DNA of 64,000 bases from Mariniflexile litorale (GTDB taxonomy: Bacteria > Bacteroidota > Bacteroidia > Flavobacteriales > Flavobacteriaceae), in NCBI RefSeq assembly GCF_031128465.2, contig NZ_CP155618.1:567501-631500 (forward strand), given 5' to 3'. The notes under the pieces were generated by a model that saw nothing but the letters and a program-made list of their open reading frames with translations, made no database searches and had not been told where the DNA came from. The translations under genes were made by a program, and so were the position numbers. Shown here one piece after another: positions 13,001 to 20,974 of this stretch; the first letter of the stretch is position 1; each line of letters begins with the position of its first letter.

Positions 13001-13070
13001 GCCAAATGTATCGTATTTAAGTATTCCACAGGCGAAATCATTCACATTTAACATTAATGCAACTTTTTAA
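10023..13070 (+). CDS. susC: SusC-like TonB-dependent outer-membrane transporter for maltooligosaccharides
   Basis: Imports starch oligosaccharides across the outer membrane using TonB energy. It has 1015 residues: signal peptide (about 1-21, ends MYGQ), a carboxypeptidase-regulatory-like domain at about 24-105 (ITGTVTEQSTLIPLAGVNV), a plug at about 110-235 with the SusC hallmark DAAAAGIYGSRGANGVI, then a 22-strand barrel ending in an aromatic residue (NINATF). First gene of the plus-strand operon; its stop is followed at once by susD. Starch specificity is inferred from the neighbouring amylase, GH97 and SusE/F-like genes. Confidence 0.95.
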   Translation: MKKTINSLLCFLFFAPAFMYGQNTITGTVTEQSTLIPLAGVNVVIKNTMTGAATDFDGNYQIEVKKGDVIVFSYVGYQSKEITYNGKAIINVQMVDDAAQLDQVVIIGYGVQKKSKVLGSAVRVNGDDLRDNPVSSIDAALQGKASGVQVIQGSGLAGSSNVVRIRGISSISAGGDPLYVVDGIPITQDYFLQGDSNGQNNNPLASLNQNDIESIEVLKDAAAAGIYGSRGANGVILIKTKRGKEGLKFSYTGSVTVSKPTFTPKILDNKQLLQVYQEAWENDGNIGLVPLPRNISWEDALNTNTDWIDLVTKTGISNKHSFSVNYGTEKLKTYFNISYDDTESFIKNDEYKRLSGRFNLDYQLLKNLKIGLNTSLTKGSYDKVNINDTWRNAQSFSLPFYSPYLASGDIDNSFANPLVELQYRDRRSEEMRSINSIAIDYQPIENLYLRGTGSLDYMDFRDYYWQSLEVGRISGTPEAEQNTFASETPFFVTNYNTNFTASYLLDVNDKNSFNFLLGTEYQRSEKLLYKFGNAEGYINSPVPLYQSDAPDYTRESTGKSAFSFASYFGRISYSFNDALDLMALARVDGSSRFGENNRYGFFPTASAAYNFSKHGFIANSNTVSLLKVKTSYGITGNSEIGNDSRFGAYSIPNSGTDYLGNPYKSIIRLDNPDLKWETAQTVDFGIELNLFKNRIETELSGYYKKSKDVLLDLFQIPSSGFGESLWLNAAEIENKGLEFTWTSKNIVGDDFSWTTTFNIAHNANKLISLGGVSPDLLEGGFNDTRVIEGQPIGTNYLVRFARVDPTDGLPIFLDKAGNETKTFDLANRVSAGSVIPDATGGFGNKFKFKNWGLDTDFVFTIGGNIYDSFAKRALGTFIDGDNSSNVRTDIYDRWRNPGDVTEQPRLFYDNNEVSGLSGVWQYNHTGYLYDASYLRLRNVTLNYTLPAEFLKGTGISSLKFALTGSNLFTWTKFPGGDPEIARDFQFQRDRNLSPNVSYLSIPQAKSFTFNINATF

Positions 13071-13080
13071 AATGGAAACG

Positions 13081-14526
13081 ATGAAAATGAATTTAAAATT
13101 AATACTAGCGTTGTTTTTCTCTATATCATTATTTGTTTCTTGTGATTTAGAAGAACTTCCTGAAAATGTAGACATAGTTGGCCCTACAAATCTAGCCGAT
13201 TTAGAAGCGTTATTAAACGCAGGATATAACGAATTAGGTTGGCCTTTAGGCGGAAATGCTCAACTTTACGCCGAAATTAATGGTGATAACATAGATGGCC
13301 CTGTTGGAATAAACTCCGATGAAACCGAAATTTATAATAGAAGTACATCATTCTTTAATAATACCATTCGAGATAATATGTACCGTGGTTTTTACCGCAT
13401 TGTTTTAGATGCCAATGTTGTATTAGGACAGATTGAAAATAATTTGGACGCTTTAGGTTTGTCTGCTACCGATGCTAGAGTGAAAGAAATGAAAGGAGAA
13501 GCGCTTCTTTTAAGAAGTATAGCACTATTTGAAGTTTCGAGATTTATGTCGCACTCCCCTGGTTATAGCGCCGATAATTCGCATTTAGGTATTCAATATA
13601 TCGTTTCGGTAGACAATTCTATTGGTCAGAAAAGAGGCACTGTAGCTGAAAATTATGCGAGCCTAATTAGTGATTTGAAAGAGGCTGAAAGCTTATTAAA
13701 TACTACTAACTCAAAAAACCAGAATTATGCTAATAAATCTGCAGCAGAAGCTTATTTAGCTAAAGTGTTTTTTCAAGCAGGATTTGGACCTGATATTGAC
13801 GCGGCTGGATCCAATTATGAACAAGCTTTTAGTTATGCAAACAGTGCACTAACAAGCACCTCTGCCGTTTTTGATGTTAATTTGTATCAAGGTGGTGCTA
13901 CAGGTACAGAACGTTTTGCAGGAAATTTGGTTGATAATAACAATACGGAATCTCCAAATGTTGAAACAATTTTCGGAATCGTTTCAGAATCTACTGCAAA
14001 TAGCAAAGGGGGCACTTTTGGTAGGTATCGTTCGGATTTAGCAGTTTCTAATACGACTATTAGAATTATGCAAGATTTATATAATGCTATTCCTTCAACA
14101 GACAAAAGAAAAGCACTGCTTGAACAAACAGATGGTGAATATTTCTTAAATAAATTTAATAAAGGAATTTTACATGTTCCATTGGCTCATTATACAGAAT
14201 TACTTTTAATTAGAGCAGAAGCCGCTGCAGAAACCAGTAGTCTTCCTCAAGCTGAAACTGATATTAATTTAATTTTAAATAGAGCGGGGCTTTCAACTAT
14301 TTCTGGACTTTCAAAAGCACAATTAATAACTTTAATAAGAGATCAAAGACGCATCGAATTACTTGGTGAAGGAAACAGAGTTAACGACTTAAAAAGAATT
14401 GGTGTTAGTGAAACTTCACTTACTATAAGAAATGCACCCTGGAATTGTAATGGTATGTTATTTCAATTTCCAGCAACTGAAGTATTTACAGGATTTATTC
14501 AAAACCCAACTGGTGGTTGTAACTAA
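13081..14526 (+). CDS. susD: SusD-like starch-binding outer-membrane lipoprotein
   Basis: Surface lid of the SusC channel that binds glycan. About 480 residues. The reading frame is open from an ATG at 13057 that overlaps susC, with other ATGs at 13072 and 13081; I chose 13081 because it gives a clean lipoprotein signal, MKMNLKLILALFFSISLFVSC, and a short 10-bp gap after the susC stop. The TPR-like SusD fold is evident: an N-terminal SusD segment (LADLEALLNAGYNELGW), helical repeats, and the C-terminal block LLLIRAEAAAE, LILNRAGLSTISG and RIELLGEGNRVNDLKR. Always paired with the preceding susC. Confidence 0.93.
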   Translation: MKMNLKLILALFFSISLFVSCDLEELPENVDIVGPTNLADLEALLNAGYNELGWPLGGNAQLYAEINGDNIDGPVGINSDETEIYNRSTSFFNNTIRDNMYRGFYRIVLDANVVLGQIENNLDALGLSATDARVKEMKGEALLLRSIALFEVSRFMSHSPGYSADNSHLGIQYIVSVDNSIGQKRGTVAENYASLISDLKEAESLLNTTNSKNQNYANKSAAEAYLAKVFFQAGFGPDIDAAGSNYEQAFSYANSALTSTSAVFDVNLYQGGATGTERFAGNLVDNNNTESPNVETIFGIVSESTANSKGGTFGRYRSDLAVSNTTIRIMQDLYNAIPSTDKRKALLEQTDGEYFLNKFNKGILHVPLAHYTELLLIRAEAAAETSSLPQAETDINLILNRAGLSTISGLSKAQLITLIRDQRRIELLGEGNRVNDLKRIGVSETSLTIRNAPWNCNGMLFQFPATEVFTGFIQNPTGGCN

Positions 14527-14538
14527 AAAAATAACATT

Positions 14539-15084
14539 ATGAAAATAATTAAATACAGCTTTTTAATAAGTTTATTAGTCATGTTCACCCAATGCAGTCC
14601 AGATAATGAAGGCACTTTTGGTGATACTGTAGATAGAAGTGAGCAAATAATGGGTACTTGGGTTATAGAAAGTGCAAGTCAAGTTGACTTAGATGCTGAA
14701 AAGAAAAGTTTTCCAGATTTTGCCACCAAAATAGATATTACCAATGCTATTGCTGGTATGCCATTTTCTGATTTTACTTTGAAAATAGATAATAGTTCTT
14801 TAACAACTACTATTGGAAATTCTCCAATGATGTATGTGATAACTGAAGGTACAGGAACTTGGGCTTGGATTACTAGTGATGCGATTAATCTAGTAAATCA
14901 ACAATTAGGAATGAATGCATCCTCTGGAATAGAAACCCAAATTAATGGTGAAAATGTTACTTTTTATATTCGAACTTATTCTGAGATTTCTGGAGATGCA
15001 CCTAAATTATCATTGAATTATGAAAGGTTCGATTCCGATAACAACCCTGTTACCCGATACGAATACATATTAGCTAAACAATAA
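14539..15084 (+). CDS. Small lipoprotein, lipocalin-like (DUF5004-type, tentative)
   Basis: A 181-residue protein with a lipoprotein signal (lipobox at C19, MFTQC). The segment QIMGTWVIESASQVDL near the start is the kind of opening seen in lipocalin-like Bacteroidota lipoproteins, and the remainder alternates short beta-strand-like stretches. I do not recognise an enzyme motif. It starts 12 bp after susD and is followed 10 bp later by another exported protein, so it is an operon member, probably a surface or periplasmic accessory to starch binding. Function unknown. Confidence 0.7.
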   Translation: MKIIKYSFLISLLVMFTQCSPDNEGTFGDTVDRSEQIMGTWVIESASQVDLDAEKKSFPDFATKIDITNAIAGMPFSDFTLKIDNSSLTTTIGNSPMMYVITEGTGTWAWITSDAINLVNQQLGMNASSGIETQINGENVTFYIRTYSEISGDAPKLSLNYERFDSDNNPVTRYEYILAKQ

Positions 15085-15094
15085 AAACTGAATT

Positions 15095-15886
15095 ATGAAA
15101 AATATATTTTTTAGTATTTTCTTCCTATCCATAGTAACTGTTCAAGCCCAAAACCCCGTAATTACAGGAAATCCTGCAAGTTATACGGTTATTGATGAAA
15201 ACATTGAAATTATTTTCAATGTGGCAGGGGCAAAAGATAATGGTGGCAATTCATTAGAAGGCAAAGATTTATACATCTGGAGTTTTTCTAGTGCTGGCGA
15301 TTCCAAAATAAATGGTTCTTGGACGAGTATAAAGGCAGCAGCGAAGTTAACTAAAGTAAGCAACACGGAGTATCGACTTAAATTTCCTATTGTAGATGGT
15401 GCTAATACCTATAAAACTTTAGCAGAATTATATGGTGCCGAGGCTGCTCCAGGATCTATAACATCTATTGGATATTTATTAAGAGATCAAGCTCCAACGT
15501 TTCAAACAGGAGATTTAACAATCCCTTTTGCACCGTTTAAATTTATCGCAGACGAGGTAAGAACCTTCCCGTCTCAAGCAACCACTAAAGATGTTGTGAC
15601 CATGCGTTTTAATAAAAACTTTACGGGTTTATCTAACCCAGCCATGACGGGTGCCCAAAATATAAGTGTACATATTGAGGCCATTGCAACCCCATCCATG
15701 GCAATTGAAATGTCAACGACTTTTAGTGGCTTGTACTACCAAGCATCCATAATACCTGCGGCTAGTTTTTCTAGCTTATATAATTCAGGAACTTTAGTAG
15801 AGTTGGAGTATTATTTTTTTGATGCCGATAATCCAACAATAAAATCTGCAAAAGGAACCATTCGTTTAAGAGCAGCTAGTCATTAA
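15095..15886 (+). CDS. Exported protein with the same type of domain as the amylase N-terminus
   Basis: A 263-residue protein with a signal peptide ending near VTVQAQ and no lipobox, so probably periplasmic or secreted. Residues about 20-150 resemble residues about 19-150 of the alpha-amylase encoded at 18032: both have an opening beta-strand pair, a DLYIWS/DIYAHTG turn, a conserved W, the pattern KLT-(K/R)-x-x-x-N-x-Y-(R/Q)-L, and a final GYLLRD/IVFRN segment before a D-(L/I)-x-IP strand. The second half looks like another beta-sandwich. I infer a carbohydrate-binding accessory; no catalytic signature is visible. Confidence 0.65.
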   Translation: MKNIFFSIFFLSIVTVQAQNPVITGNPASYTVIDENIEIIFNVAGAKDNGGNSLEGKDLYIWSFSSAGDSKINGSWTSIKAAAKLTKVSNTEYRLKFPIVDGANTYKTLAELYGAEAAPGSITSIGYLLRDQAPTFQTGDLTIPFAPFKFIADEVRTFPSQATTKDVVTMRFNKNFTGLSNPAMTGAQNISVHIEAIATPSMAIEMSTTFSGLYYQASIIPAASFSSLYNSGTLVELEYYFFDADNPTIKSAKGTIRLRAASH

Positions 15887-15901
15887 AATCATATAAATAT
15901 T

Positions 15902-17866
15902 ATGAAAAATATACTTTACAAAATATCAATAATTCTTCTAGTATTTTCTGTATCCTGTACAGAGGATGTAGAATTTAGCTCGGATACTGAAGCTTTAAAT
16001 GATTTTAGTATAGCTGAAGGTAGCGCTTCAAATTATGTATTAAATTCTGGAACTCCAGAAAACACCATTGAACTTAATTGGAATAAAGCCATACCTGGAG
16101 TTTCAAAAACACCCACTTATAAAGTTTTATTCTTTAAAGCAGGTTTAGAGACTCCTGAATTTGTGAGTTTTCCATCGAATAATGATGGCAAAGACAACAT
16201 GCTAACCATAACCTTTGCAAATATTGATGAAGCATTAAGTGCTGCCGGTTATGAGGCTGGAGAAACTGCCGAATTACAATGGCAGGTGGTGGCAACAAAT
16301 GGAGATGTAGAGGTTTCAACAAGTAAGAATAATATTGAATTTGTTAGATTCTCAACCAATGGAATTAAAAACTTCAATTTATTGTTACCTAGCAATAACA
16401 AAGTTATTAAAGCAGATATTTATGGTGAACCAAATGGAGAAGTTACTTTTTCATGGGAAGCAGCTGCAACAACCACTGGAAGCGGAACTATAGTTTATAC
16501 CTTATTGTTTGATGAATTAGGAGGCAACTTTTCAGATCCTTTAAAATCATTTCCTATAGCTTCAGGAACTTCTTTTACAATGACTAATACTCAAATAGGT
16601 GAAGAATTTGCAGATGCCAAGCATGTGATATGGACTGTTAATGCTAAAATTAGTGATGATGTTTCAGAATTAAAGGCTGAAAAACAATTTTTAAATTGGG
16701 ATGTCTTTGTTATCAATGAATTATACTTAGTAGGAAGCCATAATGGTTGGAATAACGCCACAGCCCATGCTTTTAAGAGTAATGGAAAGGGCGGTTTTGA
16801 ATTGCAAATAGACCTATCTGCTAATGATGAGTTTAAGTTTCTACCTACTTTAGGGACTTATGATGGCGATTGGGGTGAAGACCCTAGTAATCCGGGTAAA
16901 TTAATCCAAAATGGAGAACAAAATTTAAAAGTTTTAAATACATCAACCTATATCATTACTGTAGATTTTCCAACGCTTTCAATAACAGTTAAAGAATTTA
17001 CAGCACCAGATAACTTATTTATGGTTGGCTCTATTAATGGATGGAATAATGCTACGGCACTTCCATTTTATAATGATGGTAATGGTGTGTTCTCGCTTAC
17101 TTATACTTTTAGTGTTAATGACGAATTTAAATTCTTACCAACACTCGGTACCTACGATGGTGATTGGGGAGAAGACCCTGATAATGCTGGAGGCTTAATT
17201 CAAGATGGAGAACAAAATATTAAAATAACTACCGCTGGAAAATATGTGGTGATTGTTGATTTTAATAAGCAGACCATAAAAGTAACAGCGATAAATAATT
17301 TATATTCCGTAGGATCTCAAAATAGTTGGAATAATGCTGATGCTACGCAAAAGTTTAATACAACAGGGAACGGCGTATTTGTAAGAGTTCAAACCTTTGA
17401 AGCGGGTGCAGAATTTAAACTATTACCAGAATCTGGCACTTATGATGGCGATTGGGGTAAAGATCCTGATAATGCAGGGAAATTGGTTCAAGATGGTGAA
17501 AGTAATATTCCCGTTGCAGTAGCGGGCACTTATATGATTAATGTCGATTTTAATACGTTGTCTTACACGGTTACTCAAATACCAGACAACCTATTTTTAG
17601 TGGGTTCTCCTGTTGGATGGAACGCTAGTAATGCTATTTCTTTTACTAAGTTGTCTCAAGGGGTTTTTGAACTTTCAACGGCATTAACAGCATCCGATGA
17701 ATTTAAGTTTTTACCTACTTTGGGGGCTTTTGATAATGATTGGGGAGCAAGTAAAAAATACAATGATATGATTATAAGAGATGATGAAAACAACATAGCG
17801 TCTCCTGGAACTGGAACATACACCATAACTGTAAATTTTAACAAAGGAACTTACATTATAAATTAA
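15902..17866 (+). CDS. susE: SusE/SusF-like starch-binding lipoprotein with four tandem CBM-type repeats
   Basis: Outer-membrane lipoprotein (lipobox at C19, FSVSC) that would hold starch at the cell surface. It has 654 residues: a SusE-type N-domain (about 20-150), a fibronectin-like domain (about 155-265), then four repeats of about 95 residues at 273-366, 370-462, 466-559 and 562-654. Each repeat opens with (L/F)x-VGSxxxWN and carries a (D/E)FK(F/L)LP..G-(T/A)-(Y/F)-D-x-DWG core, giving two conserved tryptophans per repeat as expected for starch stacking. Bacteroides SusE has two and SusF three such domains, so four is an expanded version. SusE versus SusF naming is arbitrary here. Confidence 0.88.
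   Translation: MKNILYKISIILLVFSVSCTEDVEFSSDTEALNDFSIAEGSASNYVLNSGTPENTIELNWNKAIPGVSKTPTYKVLFFKAGLETPEFVSFPSNNDGKDNMLTITFANIDEALSAAGYEAGETAELQWQVVATNGDVEVSTSKNNIEFVRFSTNGIKNFNLLLPSNNKVIKADIYGEPNGEVTFSWEAAATTTGSGTIVYTLLFDELGGNFSDPLKSFPIASGTSFTMTNTQIGEEFADAKHVIWTVNAKISDDVSELKAEKQFLNWDVFVINELYLVGSHNGWNNATAHAFKSNGKGGFELQIDLSANDEFKFLPTLGTYDGDWGEDPSNPGKLIQNGEQNLKVLNTSTYIITVDFPTLSITVKEFTAPDNLFMVGSINGWNNATALPFYNDGNGVFSLTYTFSVNDEFKFLPTLGTYDGDWGEDPDNAGGLIQDGEQNIKITTAGKYVVIVDFNKQTIKVTAINNLYSVGSQNSWNNADATQKFNTTGNGVFVRVQTFEAGAEFKLLPESGTYDGDWGKDPDNAGKLVQDGESNIPVAVAGTYMINVDFNTLSYTVTQIPDNLFLVGSPVGWNASNAISFTKLSQGVFELSTALTASDEFKFLPTLGAFDNDWGASKKYNDMIIRDDENNIASPGTGTYTITVNFNKGTYIIN
16718..17863 (+). repeat. Four tandem ~285-bp coding repeats (starch-binding modules)
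   Basis: Repeat starts fall at about 16718, 17009, 17297 and 17585. The protein core of repeats 1 and 2 is nearly identical (FKFLPTLGTYDGDWGEDP) while the codons differ at most third positions, so the duplication is not recent and the protein sequence has been kept by selection. Confidence 0.85.
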
Positions 17867-17881
17867 GTTTAATAATTTCCT

Positions 17882-18012
17882 GAGGCTGTCTGAAAAGTAC
17901 CATTCTGTGTCATATTGAGCCTGTCGAAATATTTAAACGTATTGATAATCCATATCCGTTTCGACAAGCTCAACCTGAAAAAGTAAATAAAATACACTTT
18001 TAAGACAGCCTC
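17882..18012. repeat. Nested inverted-repeat element between the SusE/F-like gene and the amylase gene
   Basis: The outer arms GAGGCTGTCT (17882-17891) and AGACAGCCTC (18003-18012) are a perfect 10-bp inverted repeat. Inside them, TTGAGCCTGTCGAAAT (17915-17930) is nearly the reverse complement of TTTCGACAAGCTCAA (17959-17973). The whole 131 bp could fold as a long stem and fills the only large gap in the operon. It looks like a small dispersed palindromic (MITE- or REP-like) element and could lower or separate expression of the amylase from upstream genes. No coding potential. Confidence 0.7.
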
Positions 18013-18031
18013 TTTTTCAAAAATTTAGATT

Positions 18032-20803
18032 ATGAAAAAACTTTTTTACTTATTTTTTTTAACCTTTGCATCGTTAGCGTATTCGCAGGTAACAACAACA
18101 TCACCTGCAATACCAACAAGCACAGGTATCATAACCATTACTTTTAATGCCGAAGGAACAGAGTTAGCAGGTTACACAGGCGACATCTATGCACATACAG
18201 GGATTCTTACATCTGCATCAACTAGTAATACTGACTGGAAACATACTATAGGTAGCTGGGGCAATAACACGACACAACCAAAGTTAACCCGTATGGGTAC
18301 AAATACTTACCAACTAATTATAGCGCCAGACATATCAACTTTTTACAGCTCAACCACAGGAGAAGTTATTACCGATATTGCTATTGTGTTTAGAAATAGT
18401 GCTGGAAATGCTCAATCTAGACCCGATATTTTCATTCCTATATATGCCGAAGGCTTAAACGTAACTATTACGAACCCAACAAACCAAGCTGTATATAATT
18501 TAAACGACGCTATTACCATAAATGCAGAATCAAGCATTCATGCCAATTTAGAACTAAAAGTTAATAATACGTCTATACAAACAGCTTCAAATGCAACGTC
18601 TATTTCAACGGCGTATACATTTACTTCAACAGGAAATTATACTATTGAAGCCATTGCAGTGCAAAACAACGAAACCAAACAAGAAACTATTTCTGCTTAT
18701 GTAAAAACAAACACTCAAAATCAAATCATGCCTGCAGGTTTAAAAAAAGGCTATAATAACCATGGTGACGGCAGCGTTACTTTTGTTTTAGAAGCGCCTT
18801 TTAAAACCGATATCTTTTTAGTTGGAGATTTTAATAACTGGACACTTAACGAAACCTACCAAATGAAAAAAGACGGAAATAATTTTTGGTTAACAGTAAC
18901 AGGTTTGGATCCTAATACAGAATATGCCTATCAATATGCTATTGATTATAATTTAAAAATAGCTGACCCTTATTCTAAAAAAGTTCTTGATCCAAATAAC
19001 GATCAATACATTACGTCTACCACCTACCCTAATTTAATGGCATACCCAACAGGAAAAACAACAGGTATTGTGTCCTCTTTTAAAATTAATGAAGCCATAT
19101 ATAATTGGCAAAACACCGCGTTTACGAGACCCAATAAAGAAAACATCGTTATCTATGAAATGTTACTAAGAGATTTTACAGAAAATAATACTTACCAAGA
19201 GGCGATAACACATCTCGATTATTTACAAAATTTAGGGGTTACAGCTATTGAACTTATGCCTATAAACGAATTTGAAGGTAATGACAGTTGGGGTTACAAC
19301 CCATCATTCTACATGGCTTTAGACAAAGCATATGGAACCAGTAACGATTTAAAAGAATTTGTAGATGAGTGCCATAAACGGGGTATTGCCGTAATTACAG
19401 ATGTTGTTTTTAATCACTCATTCAGCCAATCACCATTACTACAAATGTATTGGGACGCAACAAATAATCAACCTGCGGCAAATAACCCCTATTACAATCA
19501 AAGTCATAATTTAGTTGATAATACCAACGCACATTGGGGTTATGATTTCAATCATGAATCTAATTACACTGTTAATTTTTTTAATGATGTGTTAAGTTTT
19601 TGGATGGATGAATATCACATTGATGGTTTCCGTTTCGATTTTACCAAAGGATTTTCAAACACCCTTTATTACGGATCGGACAATTGGGCAAGCACCTACG
19701 ATGCCAATAGAATAGCCAATTTAAAAGCATATGCAGACCATATTTGGAATAAAGACCCCGGGAATGAAGCCTATGTCATTTTTGAGCATTTATCCGATAA
19801 TTCTGAAGAAATAGAATTAGCTAATTATGGCATCATGCTTTGGGGTAATCTAAATCATAGTTTCAATCAAAATACTATGGGATATGCTTCAGAAGCCGAT
19901 GTTTCTTGGTTGTCGTATAAAAATAGAGGTTGGAATAATCCACATATCGTTGGCTATATGGAAAGTCATGATGAAGAACGTTTAATGGTTAAAAATTTAG
20001 CTTATGGTAATTTAAATGGCGTCTATAATGTAAAAAGCTTAAGCACTGCATTAGATCGACAAGAAGCTGCTACTGTTATTTTTTATGGCATCCCTGGTCC
20101 TAAAATGATATGGCAATTTGGAGAACTTGGTTACGATAAAAGTATTAACTGTGCAGACGATATTGCTGATGGTAGCTGTAGACTGGAACGAAAACCTGTG
20201 GCATGGACACTGGGCTATGATTCTCAAACTGAGCGTCAAGATTTATATAATGTAACAGCAAAGATGACGGCACTAAAAAAGCAATTTCCATCCACCTTTA
20301 ATACAGATGATTTTAGTTTTAGTTTAAACAGTCTAGTAAAACGCATTAACTTGAATGATAATGTGGGGCGTTTAGATGTTGTTATTGTAGCTAATTTTGA
20401 TGTTACAACGCAATCGGTGAATCCAAATTTCCCAGCTACGGGTAATTGGTACGACACATTTTCTGAAACAACGTTAAGCGTTACCAACCCAACAGCCTTA
20501 TTAAGCTTACAGCCTGGAGAATACCGATTATACTCACAAAATCAAAATTTAAGCACAAAAAAGATAGTGACTTCAGAAGTTATTAAAATGTATCCAAATC
20601 CGTCCAATACTAGTTTTTCACTCAATAAAAACTGTAATCAGGTGGTTGTTTACAATCTCACTGGAAAACAAGTAAAACAATTTGAAGGTCCTTTTTTAAA
20701 AGGAACGCCCTTTGATATCTCTAACCTATCTCAAGGAATTTATTTAATGAAGGTTATAAATAAATCGGGGGAATCAAACGTTATGAAACTTTTGAAGTTA
20801 TAA
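18032..20803 (+). CDS. Secreted multidomain GH13 alpha-amylase with T9SS sorting domain
   Basis: Endo-acting starch hydrolase at or outside the cell surface, the functional counterpart of SusG. It has 923 residues: signal peptide, an N-terminal beta-domain (about 19-150), an Ig-like segment (about 150-235), a CBM48-like E-set domain around DIFLVGDFNNW (about 250-340), the GH13 barrel (about 360-770) and a T9SS type A sorting domain (about 845-923, MYPNPSN to NVMKLLKL). Catalytic residues are D536 in GFRFDF, E585 in FEHLSD and D647 in ESHDEER, with DVVFNHS as region I. Unlike SusG it has no lipobox, so T9SS export replaces lipoprotein anchoring. Last gene of the operon. Confidence 0.93.
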   Translation: MKKLFYLFFLTFASLAYSQVTTTSPAIPTSTGIITITFNAEGTELAGYTGDIYAHTGILTSASTSNTDWKHTIGSWGNNTTQPKLTRMGTNTYQLIIAPDISTFYSSTTGEVITDIAIVFRNSAGNAQSRPDIFIPIYAEGLNVTITNPTNQAVYNLNDAITINAESSIHANLELKVNNTSIQTASNATSISTAYTFTSTGNYTIEAIAVQNNETKQETISAYVKTNTQNQIMPAGLKKGYNNHGDGSVTFVLEAPFKTDIFLVGDFNNWTLNETYQMKKDGNNFWLTVTGLDPNTEYAYQYAIDYNLKIADPYSKKVLDPNNDQYITSTTYPNLMAYPTGKTTGIVSSFKINEAIYNWQNTAFTRPNKENIVIYEMLLRDFTENNTYQEAITHLDYLQNLGVTAIELMPINEFEGNDSWGYNPSFYMALDKAYGTSNDLKEFVDECHKRGIAVITDVVFNHSFSQSPLLQMYWDATNNQPAANNPYYNQSHNLVDNTNAHWGYDFNHESNYTVNFFNDVLSFWMDEYHIDGFRFDFTKGFSNTLYYGSDNWASTYDANRIANLKAYADHIWNKDPGNEAYVIFEHLSDNSEEIELANYGIMLWGNLNHSFNQNTMGYASEADVSWLSYKNRGWNNPHIVGYMESHDEERLMVKNLAYGNLNGVYNVKSLSTALDRQEAATVIFYGIPGPKMIWQFGELGYDKSINCADDIADGSCRLERKPVAWTLGYDSQTERQDLYNVTAKMTALKKQFPSTFNTDDFSFSLNSLVKRINLNDNVGRLDVVIVANFDVTTQSVNPNFPATGNWYDTFSETTLSVTNPTALLSLQPGEYRLYSQNQNLSTKKIVTSEVIKMYPNPSNTSFSLNKNCNQVVVYNLTGKQVKQFEGPFLKGTPFDISNLSQGIYLMKVINKSGESNVMKLLKL

Positions 20804-20841
20804 ACTAACAAATCACCTCATTATAGAAGTTTATAAATTTT

Positions 20842-20895
20842 AAAACTAACTCCATGAAATTTAAAAAATTAAAGTTTCATGGAGTTAGTTTTTTT
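20842..20895 (+). terminator. Rho-independent terminator after the amylase gene
   Basis: AAAACTAACTCCATGAAA (20842-20859) pairs perfectly with TTTCATGGAGTTAGTTTT (20875-20892), an 18-bp stem with a 15-base loop followed by a run of T. It lies 38 bp after the amylase stop and between two convergent genes, so it may serve both strands, though the T-tract favours plus. Confidence 0.85.
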
Positions 20896-20974
20896 ATTAT
20901 TATTTAGATAGACTTTGTTCTTTGGAAAAACCATGGAAAGTTTATTTCGTTGAAGAGATGTACTCTTGTGATAT

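Noticed and set aside
13057-13080. Upstream start of susD overlapping the susC stop
   Set aside because: The extra residues MQLFKMET lengthen the signal peptide without benefit; the start at 13081 gives a standard lipoprotein leader, although 13072 remains possible.
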